A stretch of 64,000 nt of DNA from Acinetobacter baylyi DSM 14961 = CIP 107474 (GTDB taxonomy: Bacteria; Pseudomonadota; Gammaproteobacteria; Pseudomonadales; Moraxellaceae). Location: NCBI RefSeq assembly GCF_000368685.1, contig NZ_KB849626.1:168436-232435 (forward strand). Reading direction: 5' to 3'. A model generated the notes under the pieces. That model made no database searches, was not told the origin of the DNA, and saw nothing but the letters and a program-made list of their open reading frames with translations. Below are positions 37,456 through 47,180 of this stretch, in pieces; position 1 is the first letter of the stretch; each line of letters starts with the position of its first letter. The position numbers and the translations under genes are program-made.

Positions 37456-37587
37456 TCGTTGTGACAAGATATATTTTTAATTTTAGATTGGTAAAATATA
37501 CTTAAATAATTGATATGTTATTAAATTTTTATTTTTTTAAAGAGATTAAATCAATATAATTGTTTTTATTTTATCCAGCTTTTTCGC

Positions 37588-39531
37588 ATGTTAGAAAATC
37601 ATTTTGTTACCCAGCTATTAACTTTATCAGAGATTTTTACAAATAATTTTTTTCAGATTCCTGATTACCAAAGAGGATATGCTTGGGATGAAAAGCAGAT
37701 AGATGAATTATTGAAAGATATTGATCATCTTCTTTTAGATACTTCTGCTGTGAGGCACTATACGGGTACGCTTGTTTTATCGCAGATTATAGATCAGTCT
37801 AATCAATATCATATTGTAGATGGACAACAACGTTTAACAACTTTAGTTATCTTTTTAAAATGTATCTCACATATTTCGGGTGAAGAATTAAAAAAAAGTA
37901 TTACCACCAAATATCTAAAACGAGGTGCAATAGGAAATGACCAATTTACATTAAAGTTAAATACGGATACTCGGAAATTTTTTGAAAAAGTAGTATTGGC
38001 TGATACTAATTTGGAAAATTGCCCAATTACTTTAGAGTCACATGAGCGGCTATTAAACGCTCATAATTTGATTGTCAAATGGTTATCTCAACAGACTTCT
38101 GTAGGGGTTTCTATTGAGCAGATTCTAAATATTTTAGAAGATAGATTAGGATTTTTAGTTTACTCACCAGTAGAAGATGCCGAAACAGGTATCATGTTTG
38201 AAGTTATTAATAACAGAGGCAAACAGCTCAGCGAATTAGAGAAAGTTAAAAATTATTTAATCTATTGTTCTATTAAGCTTTCAGCTTTGTCATTAAGAGA
38301 TGAAATTACAGAACATTGGTCTGATATTTTACAATCCTTGAATAAAGCCAAGAAAACATCACCAGCTGAAGAAAGTTCATTTTTAAGATATTGTTTAGTC
38401 GTTTTTTTTAAAATGAATAAAACTGATAGTCAGTATGGGTATGATGTTCTTAAGGATAGAATAAAAATAGATCAATGTTTGCAGTCAAGTAAAAATAAAA
38501 ATCAAACAATAACCAAACTACAAGAATTTATTCAGTTTTTAAAATTAGCTGCAAAGTGGTATGAACACCTTTATGCTCCTAATTATATCGGTTTAGACAA
38601 GACCATAAAACCACTTATTGAAAACATTAGAGCCCAAAATGTCCATGCTTCAATCATGCCTTTATTCCTAGCACTGGTACTAAAAAATAAAGGAAAAGGA
38701 GAGATTCTTGAGCGTCATCTTCAATTATTGGAAAAATTAAATTTTCGAGTCTACATTGCTAACGGTATGACATCGAGAAAAGATAAAGGACAAGGTGATT
38801 TATACCAGTATGCCAGTAAATATTACTATGGCAACTTATTAAAGCACTGTGTGTCTGACGATGAGAGGACTATCGGCAAGATAGAACTCATCAATGATGA
38901 TCAAGCACTTGAATACTTATTGGTAGATTTTACACAGCACCATGCCAGAGATAGTTGGTTTGAGGAATCTTTCCGCTTAGATCCCAAAAGCCCATTTGAT
39001 TTTTATGATTGGAGAGGTATGCGTTATCTGTTGATGAACTATGAATCATCTTTGCAACCTAATAAGACTATCAATATAGATAAAATTCTAAAGGGTGTGT
39101 CAGCGGGGAAAACTAGTGATTATTTGTCTTTAGAGCATTTGTGGTCTAGTAAAAATAGGATTGGTGAAGGTCAAAACTGTAGGGAAATTGATTATTACCT
39201 AAAAAGAAGGCTTGGAAATTTTGTTTTATTAGAGCTTCGATTGAATATTCAAGGTACTAACGATGATGTATGGGTCAAAGCAGATCGTTATTTGGATGGC
39301 TTTGAACAAGAGCCATCTACAGATTTACAGCACGTTAAAAATGTAGGTAAATATATTCGTAAGATAGTTAAAGCTCGGCAAGATATTAAAAAGACAGTCA
39401 ACTATTATTCTGATTTTTATAGTGAAATTATTGGTGAACAGGAAGAGCGTTACATTAAGTTTGCGATGAAAAGATGGTCATTAAAGGGGTATATTGGTTA
39501 TAAAAAACATCACGAAGAATTGGAAAATTGA
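37588..39531 (+). CDS. DUF262/DUF1524 protein, GmrSD-like nuclease
   Basis: This 647-residue protein matches the GmrSD class of type IV restriction-like proteins. The N-terminal DUF262 domain has IPDYQRGYAWDEKQIDELL and YHIVDGQQRLTTLVIF, with the DGQQR motif that binds nucleotide. Residues about 510-600 resemble the DUF1524 HNH-type nuclease (LSLEHLWSSKNRI, then RRLGNFVLLELRLN), though the usual HIxP form is altered to HLWS. GmrSD fusions cut glucosylated or otherwise modified phage DNA; some relatives act in other defence systems. It lies 132 bases after the GIY-YIG gene, in the same direction. Catalytic competence of the HNH part is uncertain. Confidence 0.82.
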   Translation: MLENHFVTQLLTLSEIFTNNFFQIPDYQRGYAWDEKQIDELLKDIDHLLLDTSAVRHYTGTLVLSQIIDQSNQYHIVDGQQRLTTLVIFLKCISHISGEELKKSITTKYLKRGAIGNDQFTLKLNTDTRKFFEKVVLADTNLENCPITLESHERLLNAHNLIVKWLSQQTSVGVSIEQILNILEDRLGFLVYSPVEDAETGIMFEVINNRGKQLSELEKVKNYLIYCSIKLSALSLRDEITEHWSDILQSLNKAKKTSPAEESSFLRYCLVVFFKMNKTDSQYGYDVLKDRIKIDQCLQSSKNKNQTITKLQEFIQFLKLAAKWYEHLYAPNYIGLDKTIKPLIENIRAQNVHASIMPLFLALVLKNKGKGEILERHLQLLEKLNFRVYIANGMTSRKDKGQGDLYQYASKYYYGNLLKHCVSDDERTIGKIELINDDQALEYLLVDFTQHHARDSWFEESFRLDPKSPFDFYDWRGMRYLLMNYESSLQPNKTINIDKILKGVSAGKTSDYLSLEHLWSSKNRIGEGQNCREIDYYLKRRLGNFVLLELRLNIQGTNDDVWVKADRYLDGFEQEPSTDLQHVKNVGKYIRKIVKARQDIKKTVNYYSDFYSEIIGEQEERYIKFAMKRWSLKGYIGYKKHHEELEN

Positions 39532-39569
39532 ATATTTTTTTGCAGTACGGCAAAAAGTGCAAAATATAT

Positions 39570-39598
39570 TTGCATTAACAAAGGAAGCATCGTATAGT
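39570..39598 (+). promoter_or_regulatory. sigma-70 promoter before the restriction-modification genes
   Basis: TTGCAT (39570-39575) and TATAGT (39593-39598) are exactly 17 bases apart. The expected start, near 39604, coincides with the first base of a strong hairpin. Confidence 0.7.
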
Positions 39599-39603
39599 AA
39601 CTT

Positions 39604-39747
39604 CATGCAGTAAAGAGCTCAGTACGAGCTCTACTGCATGATTTGAAAAGTTGAGATTTGGCGATCAGATAACTTTTCAAAACAAAACTCACTAATCACA
39701 GGAGACTTTGTTAAACAGATTATATCTGAAAAATAACAAAGTACTCC
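39604..39747 (+). ncRNA. three-hairpin structured leader or small RNA
   Basis: Three hairpins lie head to tail. Hairpin 1 (39604-39640): CATGCAGTA plus GAGCTC pair with GAGCTC plus TACTGCATG, with a two-A bulge and a five-base loop. Hairpin 2 (39642-39681): an 11-bp perfect stem TTTGAAAAGTT/AACTTTTCAAA. Hairpin 3 (39701-39747): 13 bp of GGAGACTTTGTTA against its complement with one bulge, capped by an inner CAGAT/ATCTG stem. The promoter directly upstream would start transcription at hairpin 1. The half-hsdS start codon is at 39770, so this is a 165-base leader, or a separate RNA. No clear T-tract terminator follows. I match it to no known RNA family. Confidence 0.6.
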
Positions 39748-39769
39748 AAGTTTATTAAAAGGAAAAACT

Positions 39770-40363
39770 ATGGAGACGAAATTAAAAAATATTGCTGAAA
39801 TTTATACGGGTTTTACGCAACGCCCTCCTGAAAAATCAGTAAATACTTTTGATTTAAAAACGATTCAAATTAAAGATTTAACCAAGGAGCAAGTCATCAT
39901 TTTAGATGATCAACTGGTTGATCTTGAGTGGTCTTATGATTCGAAGCCACAATATTTAAAGCATAATTCACTCATTGTTGTTGCTCGTGGAGAACCACGA
40001 GCATATGTATTCAAAGGTCAGCAAGTGGATCAGGTTGCTGTGAGTAACCAATTTATCGTCGTGAATTTGAATATTGATAACATCAAACCCGAATTTTTAG
40101 CTTGGTACTTTAATCATTCACAAGCAATGCGATCTTATTTTGAAATGAATAGTCGAGGATCATTGCTCATGATGCTCAGTATTTCGACCTTAAAAGAAGC
40201 GGAAATAGTTATTCCTTCTATGTTTCAACAAGAAGAGATTCTTCGACTTGCCGAAGAAGCACACAATGAAGCTTTAATATTCAAACAATTGACAGCTTTA
40301 AGAGCTGAATACAATCAAGCGAAGAGCGAACAAATTTTAGTGCAAGCCAAAGTGGCGCAATAA
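39770..40363 (+). CDS. half-length type I restriction specificity subunit
   Basis: This 197-residue protein resembles one half of an HsdS: a single target recognition domain followed by a helical spacer. KNIAEIYTGFTQRPPEKS opens the domain, YLKHNSLIVVARGEPRAYVF is the central region, and MLSISTLKEAEIVIPSMFQQEEILRLAEEA is the usual end of a recognition domain running into the coiled spacer. Full HsdS has two such units. It is not closely similar to the full HsdS encoded downstream. It lies nine codons upstream of hsdM, so it is in the same operon. Half-subunits can dimerise to form a functional specificity unit; whether this one does, or has another role, is unknown. Confidence 0.75.
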   Translation: METKLKNIAEIYTGFTQRPPEKSVNTFDLKTIQIKDLTKEQVIILDDQLVDLEWSYDSKPQYLKHNSLIVVARGEPRAYVFKGQQVDQVAVSNQFIVVNLNIDNIKPEFLAWYFNHSQAMRSYFEMNSRGSLLMMLSISTLKEAEIVIPSMFQQEEILRLAEEAHNEALIFKQLTALRAEYNQAKSEQILVQAKVAQ

Positions 40364-40390
40364 ACCGAATTTTTGAATTGGAGAAATGAC

Positions 40391-42628
40391 ATGACAAATG
40401 AAGTAAATCAACACTCACAACATGGCAAAATTGTAGGATTAGTTTGGAGTATTGCCAATATTATTCGTGGGCCTTACCGCCCACCGCAGTATCGTCGTGT
40501 GATGTTGCCACTCATTGTATTGGGTCGTTTTGATGCAATTCTTGCACCGTATGCAGATGAAATGAAAGCAAGCTATGAAAAGGCTGTGGCGACTTTGCAG
40601 GATAAAACCCCAAATGTCTTTTTACAAAAGCAATTGAGCCAAATTGCGGATAAAGACCGTAAACAAAATCTTTATAATATTAGTGGCTTTAATCTAAAAA
40701 AATTATTAGATGACCCAGATCAATTCACGGCAAATTTAACGAAGTATATTGATGGTTTTTCACCTAAAGCAAAGGATATTTTTGCCAAGTTTGAATTTGC
40801 AAAAGAAATTGAAAAACTTGATGATGCAAACCGTCTATATAAAGTCTTCCAAGAGTTTCGTAATGGTTTAGGAGAGTCAGGTTTAAGCCTTGCGCCTAGC
40901 AGCGTCAGTAACTTACAAATGGGTTACTTATTTGAAGAATTAGTTCGTAAGTTTAATGAACAAGCCAATGAAGAAGCTGGGGATCACTTTACGCCTCGTG
41001 AAGTGATTGAACTGATGGTGAACTTAATTTTTGAAGAAGATCAGGACGAGCTTGTTAAAGCAGGGGTACACCGCAGTATTTACGACCCAACAGCGGGTAC
41101 GGGTGGAATGTTGTCTGAGTCAGAGAAATTTCTTAAGAAATACAATGATAAGATCAGCCTTGATATGTATGGACAAGAGTATAACCCTGAGTCATATGCC
41201 ATCTGTTGCTCTGACTTACTCATTAAAGATGAACCAGCCGAAAACATTGTCTATGGTGATACGCTTGGTGTGAAAAATGCCAAGGAAAAAGATGGTTATG
41301 TTCCTCGTGATGGTCATGCAGACAAAGACTTTCACTATATGTTTTCAAATCCGCCTTTTGGGGTGGAATGGAAAAACCAAAAAGATTTTATTGATGAGGA
41401 AGAGAAACAAGGCTTTTCGGGTCGTTTCGGTGCAGGCTTACCACGAATCAATGACGGATCATTATTGTTCGCTCAACACATGATTTCTAAAATGAAAGCT
41501 TCGCCTGAAAATGGTGGAGAGGGTTCACGTATTGCCGTGGTATTTAATGGCTCGCCCTTATTTACAGGTGATGCGGGGAGTGGTGAAAGTAATATTCGTC
41601 GTTGGATTATTGAAAATGATTGGCTTGAAGCGATCATCGCTTTGCCTGATCAGATGTTTTATAACACAGGTATTTATACCTATATCTGGATTATTTCTAA
41701 CAAAAAATCTGAACAGCGTAAGGGTAAAGTGCAGCTCATTGATGGTACAGCACATTATCAAAAGATGGCGAAAAGTTTGGGCAATAAACGTCATGAATTG
41801 TCTAAAGCGCATATCGCTGAACTGACCAAGTTTTATTCAAAATTTGAAGATCAAGACACCAGTGCATTGATTCAAAGCAAAACTGGTGAAGCAAAAATAT
41901 GTTCGAAGATTTTTAATAATCAAGATTTTGGTTATTTAAAACTGACTGTAGAACGTCCTTTACGTTTGAACTTTACAATTTCTGCTGAACGTATTGCCTT
42001 GTTGGATGATCAATCTGCTTTTACCAGTTTAGCCAAGAGTAAGAAAGTCAAAGATACTGCTGAAATTTCGAAGGAAGAGCAAGCAGGTCGTTTACAACAG
42101 GAAGCGATTAAAAATGCACTTACTGCGAAAATTTCTGATCAAGTTTGGAAAAACCGAGATGAGTTTTTAAAAGTACTTGATCCAATTTTGAAAGGTCTGA
42201 CCTTCAAATTGGGTGCTCCTGTGAAAAAAGCGATTTTGGAAGCATTGTCTGAGCGTGATCAAACTGCCGATATATGCAAAGACAGTAAAGGGAATATTGA
42301 ACCAGATACGCAATTGCGTGATACGGAACTGGTTGCATTCCCTGATCATTTGACTTTACCTTTACCTGTGAATTATGACAAAGAGCCTGATTTATCTAAG
42401 TTATTGCCATTGGTGAAAGCGCATTGTGAAGCCTATTTAAAGGCGGAAGTTTTACCGCATGTGGCTGATGCGTGGATTGATTATAGTAAAACCAAAGTGG
42501 GGTATGAGATTCCGATTAACCGTCATTTTTATATTTATGAGCCACCACGTCCATTGGAAGAAATTAAGGCTGAGATTGTTCAGCTTGAGCAGGAGATTAT
42601 GCAGATGTTAGGAGGTTTGTCTGCATGA
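40391..42628 (+). CDS. hsdM: type I restriction-modification DNA methyltransferase HsdM
   Basis: HsdM methylates adenine N6 within the bipartite site chosen by HsdS. The 745-residue protein has an N-terminal helical domain and a methyltransferase core with motif I DPTAGTGGML (about 232-241) and motif IV NPPFG (Asn320). At this length it is larger than EcoKI-type HsdM and carries a long C-terminal region. The ATG at 40391 has a GGAG site; the open frame to a TTG at 40373 is not used. It overlaps hsdS by four bases (ATGA), which indicates translational coupling. Confidence 0.95.
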   Translation: MTNEVNQHSQHGKIVGLVWSIANIIRGPYRPPQYRRVMLPLIVLGRFDAILAPYADEMKASYEKAVATLQDKTPNVFLQKQLSQIADKDRKQNLYNISGFNLKKLLDDPDQFTANLTKYIDGFSPKAKDIFAKFEFAKEIEKLDDANRLYKVFQEFRNGLGESGLSLAPSSVSNLQMGYLFEELVRKFNEQANEEAGDHFTPREVIELMVNLIFEEDQDELVKAGVHRSIYDPTAGTGGMLSESEKFLKKYNDKISLDMYGQEYNPESYAICCSDLLIKDEPAENIVYGDTLGVKNAKEKDGYVPRDGHADKDFHYMFSNPPFGVEWKNQKDFIDEEEKQGFSGRFGAGLPRINDGSLLFAQHMISKMKASPENGGEGSRIAVVFNGSPLFTGDAGSGESNIRRWIIENDWLEAIIALPDQMFYNTGIYTYIWIISNKKSEQRKGKVQLIDGTAHYQKMAKSLGNKRHELSKAHIAELTKFYSKFEDQDTSALIQSKTGEAKICSKIFNNQDFGYLKLTVERPLRLNFTISAERIALLDDQSAFTSLAKSKKVKDTAEISKEEQAGRLQQEAIKNALTAKISDQVWKNRDEFLKVLDPILKGLTFKLGAPVKKAILEALSERDQTADICKDSKGNIEPDTQLRDTELVAFPDHLTLPLPVNYDKEPDLSKLLPLVKAHCEAYLKAEVLPHVADAWIDYSKTKVGYEIPINRHFYIYEPPRPLEEIKAEIVQLEQEIMQMLGGLSA

Positions 42629-43971
42629 GTCAGTTACCATGTTACGAAAGTTATAAGAATAGTGGCGTGCAATGGTTAGGGGAAATCCCTAGCCATTGGG
42701 AAGTAAAACGCATGAAGTTTTTACTATCAGAAAAGTTAAAGTATGGAGCTAATGAATCTGCTGAATCTGAGGATAAAGATCAACCTAGATATATCCGAAT
42801 TACAGATATCAATGACTCAGGTACTTTACGTGAAGATACATTTAAATCTTTAGAGATTGAAAAAGCACAAGAATATCTACTGAATGACTTAGATATTTTA
42901 CTTGCAAGAAGTGGGGCAACTGTTGGTAAAAGTTACTTGCATAAAAAGGACAAAGTTAATGTGGCTTGTTATGCAGGTTATTTAATTCGAGCTAGATTCA
43001 ATAAAGAAAATTATGATCCTCAATTCATAAATCTTTTTTTGCAGTCTAAGGCTTATTGGAGTTGGATTGAATCTGTAAATATTCAAGCTACTATTCAGAA
43101 TGTAAGCGCTGAAAAATATAATGATTTGGCTTTATCTATTCCGTCATTAGCAGAACAAAAAATCATTGCAGATTTTTTAGATAAACGCCTTGCCCAAGTG
43201 GATGCTTTAATCGCTAAGCAAGAAACCTTATTGGAAAAATTGGCTGAACAACGTGTAGCTTTAATTTCTCATGCGGTGACTAAGGGTTTAAATCCTGATG
43301 TAGAGATGAAAGAGAGTGACGTTGTACTTTTGGGTAATATTCCAAATACATGGAATATTAAACGGCTTAAATTTCTATTATCTGAAAAATTGAAGTATGG
43401 AGCAAATGAATCAGCTGAATCAGAGGATAAAGAAAATCCACGATATATACGAATCACTGATATTGATGATTCTGGAAATTTGAAGGATGAAACATTTAAA
43501 TCTTTAGAGTCAGAAAAAGCACAAGAATATCTATTGGATGACTTAGATATTTTACTAGCAAGAAGTGGGGCAACAGTTGGTAAAAGTTATCTTTACAAAG
43601 CTGAATCAGTAGGTATTGCCTGTTATGCGGGTTATCTAATTCGTGCTAGGTTAGATCAGGAAAATTATAATCCTGAATTTGTTAATTATTTTCTTCAATC
43701 TAAACAATATTGGGATTGGATTAGTTCCATTAATATCCAAGCTACGATTCAGAATGTAAGTGCTGAAAAGTATAATGATTTAACTTTGGCTATTCCTTCC
43801 TTGGAAGAGCAAAAGCAATTAATTGAATATTTAAAAAATGAAGATGAAAAGTTTAATAGAGCTATTAGTAAAGGCAAAAAACTCGTTCATCTTTTAAATG
43901 AATATCGCTCAACCTTAATCACGCAAGTGGTGACAGGGAAGATCGATGTTCAAAATCTTAAAGTAAACTAA
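42625..43971 (+). CDS. hsdS: type I restriction-modification specificity subunit HsdS
   Basis: HsdS selects the DNA sequence for the type I complex. The 448-residue protein has two target recognition domains and two helical spacers. Unusually, domain 1 (31-178) and domain 2 (249-396) align without gaps at about 80 percent identity; both begin KFLLSEKLKYGANESAESED and end SAEKYNDL...IPSL.EQK. In ordinary HsdS the two domains differ and read different half-sites. Two near-identical domains should read the same half-site in opposite orientation, giving a near-palindromic bipartite target. The central spacer contains DKRLAQVDALIAKQETLLEKL. It overlaps hsdM by four bases. Confidence 0.93.
   Translation: MSQLPCYESYKNSGVQWLGEIPSHWEVKRMKFLLSEKLKYGANESAESEDKDQPRYIRITDINDSGTLREDTFKSLEIEKAQEYLLNDLDILLARSGATVGKSYLHKKDKVNVACYAGYLIRARFNKENYDPQFINLFLQSKAYWSWIESVNIQATIQNVSAEKYNDLALSIPSLAEQKIIADFLDKRLAQVDALIAKQETLLEKLAEQRVALISHAVTKGLNPDVEMKESDVVLLGNIPNTWNIKRLKFLLSEKLKYGANESAESEDKENPRYIRITDIDDSGNLKDETFKSLESEKAQEYLLDDLDILLARSGATVGKSYLYKAESVGIACYAGYLIRARLDQENYNPEFVNYFLQSKQYWDWISSINIQATIQNVSAEKYNDLTLAIPSLEEQKQLIEYLKNEDEKFNRAISKGKKLVHLLNEYRSTLITQVVTGKIDVQNLKVN
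42715..43812 (+). repeat. intragenic direct repeat coding the two HsdS recognition domains
   Basis: Bases 42715-43158 and 43369-43812 are imperfect direct copies with a constant offset of 654 bases, in frame. They encode the two near-identical recognition domains and could recombine to delete one of them. Confidence 0.85.
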
Positions 43972-44006
43972 AAAACATTGGGTCATATTTTTTGGGGGGG
44001 AATGCC

Positions 44007-47000
44007 ATGCATAGCGAATATTATTTTGAACAAGCCATCGAACAAAGCTTAACAACGGCTGGCGGTTATGTAAAAGGCAACCCGAAAGACTATGACCCAA
44101 GACTTGCTTTATTTCCTAAGGATGTCGTTGCCTTTATTCAGGAAACGCAACCCAAAGTGTGGGAAAAAATTCATAACTCATGTAAAGATGAAACAGAAAC
44201 TCGTATTGTTAATGATTTAGCACACGCGTTAGATACCGAAGGTGCTCTATCAGTTTTACGCCAAGGCTTTAAATGCTTTGGTAAAAAAATCAAAATGGCA
44301 TACTTTGCACCGAATACCAGCATCAATAAAACCACTAAAGAACAATACGATGCCAATGTACTTAAATGTACACGTCAGCTACGTACAGAATTTAATGAAG
44401 TTCCAGATATGGTACTTTCACTCAATGGTATTCCAATGATTACGCTGGAACTTAAAAATGAGTTTTCAGCATCGGGTTGGAATGTTGAGGATGCTAAAAT
44501 CCAATTTAAGAAAGACCGAAATGCAAAAGGACGTTTATTTGAGTTTAAAAAACGGACTTTGGTTCATTTTGCAGTAGATACTTGTGACGTCTATATGACC
44601 ACGAAGTTGGATGGAGAGAATACCTTTTTTCTACCTTTCAACAAAGGTTATCTAAATGGTAAAGGTAATCCACCTGTAGAAGGCGATGTACGCACGCATT
44701 ATCTGTGGACAGAAACTTTAGCTCGTCATAGTTTTATGGAAATCTTTGCTCGATATATGCATTTGAGTGTAGAAACCAAAAAGATTAGAACTGATACTGG
44801 CTTTCGATATATAGAAAAAGAAACAATGATTTTCCCACGCTACCATCAATTAGATGCTGTGCGTAAACTCACAAAACACAGTAAAGCCAATGGTTCAGGT
44901 CATAACTACTTAATTCAGCATTCAGCAGGTTCAGGCAAGTCAAATACCATTGCTTGGCTCGCACATCAATTGGCATCGATGCATAATGCAGATGATAAGA
45001 AAATTTTTAATTCCATTATTGTGATTACTGACCGTATTGTATTGGATCGTCAGTTACAAGAAACCATTGCACAGTTTGAGCATAAAGATGGTGTGGTACA
45101 AAAGATTGATGAGAACACCTTACAGCTCACCAATGCCTTAGCTTCGAATGTACCGATCATTATTACTACTATCCAAAAATTCCCATACATCATGCAATCT
45201 ATTCGCACCCAAGCGAAAAAAGGCATTAAGGTTGATTTGAGTACAGAAGGTAAGAATTTCGCTGTTATTGTCGATGAAGCCCACAGTTCACAAAGTGGCG
45301 AAACGGCAATGGAGTTACGTAAAATTCTAAATAAAGATGGGATTGAATCTGCAATTGCCCAAGAGTTTTTAGATGATGGCGATGAGGATGAAAGTGAACT
45401 CACAGATGATGTGAAAAAGCATTTATTTGCAGAAGCGTCAAAACGTAGTCGCCAGCCTAACTTAAGTTTTTTTGCCTTTACTGCTACACCTAAATGGAAA
45501 ACACTCGCCTGCTTTGATGAAGCGGGTGATAACGGCGAAGCTCCGTTTCATCATTACAGTATGAAACAGGCGATTCAGGAAGGCTTTATTTTAGATGTAT
45601 TGGCAAACTATACGACTTATGGGCAGTACTATAAATTAATCAAAATTGCTGACAATGATCCAGAACTTGCAAAAAATAAAACCAAAGCTTTAATGGCTCG
45701 TTTTGTTTCTATGCATCCAAGCGTGATCGCTCAGAAAGTAGAAATCATTGTCGAGCATTTTAGAACAGTCACTATGCATCGAATTGGTGGTCGTGCCAAA
45801 GCAATGGTTGTAACGAATTCTCGTGAACAAGCAGTACGCTATAAGCTTGCTTTTGATGAGTATATTAAAGAAAAAAAATATACAGGGATTAAGTCCTTAG
45901 TCGCTTTTTCAGGGAAACTAGAGGTTGATGGTACTGAATATACAGAACCTAAAATGAATGGTTTTAAAGAAACTGAGCTTCCAGATCAATTCGATACAGA
46001 TGATTATCAAGTACTATTGGTTGCTGAAAAATATCAGACTGGCTTTGACCAGCCTTTACTACACACCATGTTTGTAGATAAGAAGCTATCTGGCATTCAA
46101 GCAGTACAAACCTTATCGCGTTTGAACCGTTGTGCTTATGGTAAAGAAGACACTTTTGTATTGGACTTTGTGAATACCCTTGAAGATATTTATAAAGCTT
46201 TCAAGCCATTCTACGAGCAGACCAAACTCGGTGATATTCCAAATGAACAAAAATTGAATGAGCTTGGGCATACATTGGATCAATGGAAGTTTTACTTTGA
46301 AGTTGATTTAAATGATTTTGCCAATATTTGGTTTAAGGATAGAAGCAAGCTAACAGGGCATGAACATAAACAGTTGAATAGTATTATTGACCGTGCTGTT
46401 GATAAATATAAGAAAATTCATCCTGATGATCTTGTACATCAACAAGAGCAACAAAAACTATTTAAAAGCCAATTACAAAGCTATTTAAATTTATATCTCT
46501 TTCTCTCGCAAATCATGGACTTTACAGATTCAGAGCATGAGCAACGATATGCGTATTTAAAAGCTTTACTACAAAAGTTGCCTAAAGGCTCTAAAGAAAA
46601 TGAAGTTGATTTATCGAAAATCGTTGAACTTCAATTTTATCGCTTACAGAAGTTAAGTGAAAATAGTATCGATTTAGGGCATGGTGAAGCGAAGGCCTTG
46701 AAAGGTTCAACGGATGTGGGAACAGGGCAGGCAGAATCTACTGATAATGTATCGCATCTGATTGATGAGTTGAATGAGGCGTTCGGTACAGACTTTACAG
46801 TAGCTGATCAATTGTTCTTTGATCAGGTTGAGCAAGCAGCTATCGAAAATGAAGAAATTGTACAAGCAGTGAACGCAAATTCTTTAGACAGTTTTACAGA
46901 GTACTTATCTGGAAAGTTGATTGATCTGTTTCTTGTTCGACTTGCAGGAAATGAGGAAGTCTGTAATAAGGTTATGAGTACAGATGAGTTGCGTAAAAAA

Positions 47001-47054
47001 GTTGCTAAGCGATTGGCAAAGCATATTTATACACGGACGAAAAAGAAAGTTTAA
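44007..47054 (+). CDS. hsdR: type I restriction endonuclease HsdR
   Basis: HsdR is the motor and nuclease of the type I complex. The 1015-residue protein has an N-terminal PD-(D/E)XK nuclease domain (PDMVLSLNGIPMITLELKNE). A superfamily 2 helicase core follows, with Walker A AGSGKS (307-312), the DEAH box in VIVDEAHSS (423-426) and motif III FFAFTATPKWKT. The motif VI region reads QTLSRLNRC. A helical C-terminal domain that docks on HsdM follows. The ATG at 44007 follows a run of seven G; the in-frame TTG at 43992 is not used. It starts 35 bases past hsdS, in the same operon. All catalytic motifs look intact, so the system is likely active. Confidence 0.95.
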   Translation: MHSEYYFEQAIEQSLTTAGGYVKGNPKDYDPRLALFPKDVVAFIQETQPKVWEKIHNSCKDETETRIVNDLAHALDTEGALSVLRQGFKCFGKKIKMAYFAPNTSINKTTKEQYDANVLKCTRQLRTEFNEVPDMVLSLNGIPMITLELKNEFSASGWNVEDAKIQFKKDRNAKGRLFEFKKRTLVHFAVDTCDVYMTTKLDGENTFFLPFNKGYLNGKGNPPVEGDVRTHYLWTETLARHSFMEIFARYMHLSVETKKIRTDTGFRYIEKETMIFPRYHQLDAVRKLTKHSKANGSGHNYLIQHSAGSGKSNTIAWLAHQLASMHNADDKKIFNSIIVITDRIVLDRQLQETIAQFEHKDGVVQKIDENTLQLTNALASNVPIIITTIQKFPYIMQSIRTQAKKGIKVDLSTEGKNFAVIVDEAHSSQSGETAMELRKILNKDGIESAIAQEFLDDGDEDESELTDDVKKHLFAEASKRSRQPNLSFFAFTATPKWKTLACFDEAGDNGEAPFHHYSMKQAIQEGFILDVLANYTTYGQYYKLIKIADNDPELAKNKTKALMARFVSMHPSVIAQKVEIIVEHFRTVTMHRIGGRAKAMVVTNSREQAVRYKLAFDEYIKEKKYTGIKSLVAFSGKLEVDGTEYTEPKMNGFKETELPDQFDTDDYQVLLVAEKYQTGFDQPLLHTMFVDKKLSGIQAVQTLSRLNRCAYGKEDTFVLDFVNTLEDIYKAFKPFYEQTKLGDIPNEQKLNELGHTLDQWKFYFEVDLNDFANIWFKDRSKLTGHEHKQLNSIIDRAVDKYKKIHPDDLVHQQEQQKLFKSQLQSYLNLYLFLSQIMDFTDSEHEQRYAYLKALLQKLPKGSKENEVDLSKIVELQFYRLQKLSENSIDLGHGEAKALKGSTDVGTGQAESTDNVSHLIDELNEAFGTDFTVADQLFFDQVEQAAIENEEIVQAVNANSLDSFTEYLSGKLIDLFLVRLAGNEEVCNKVMSTDELRKKVAKRLAKHIYTRTKKKV

Positions 47055-47180
47055 AAATAGTTCTATTTAAAATTTCACGTCAAATTGTGCCGTGCGGTTA
47101 TGAATGTTTATAGACAGTATTGCACAGGTAATTTATGTTAGCATAAGACAAGGTCAAACGGGCGTAGAGGAGGGAATGTA

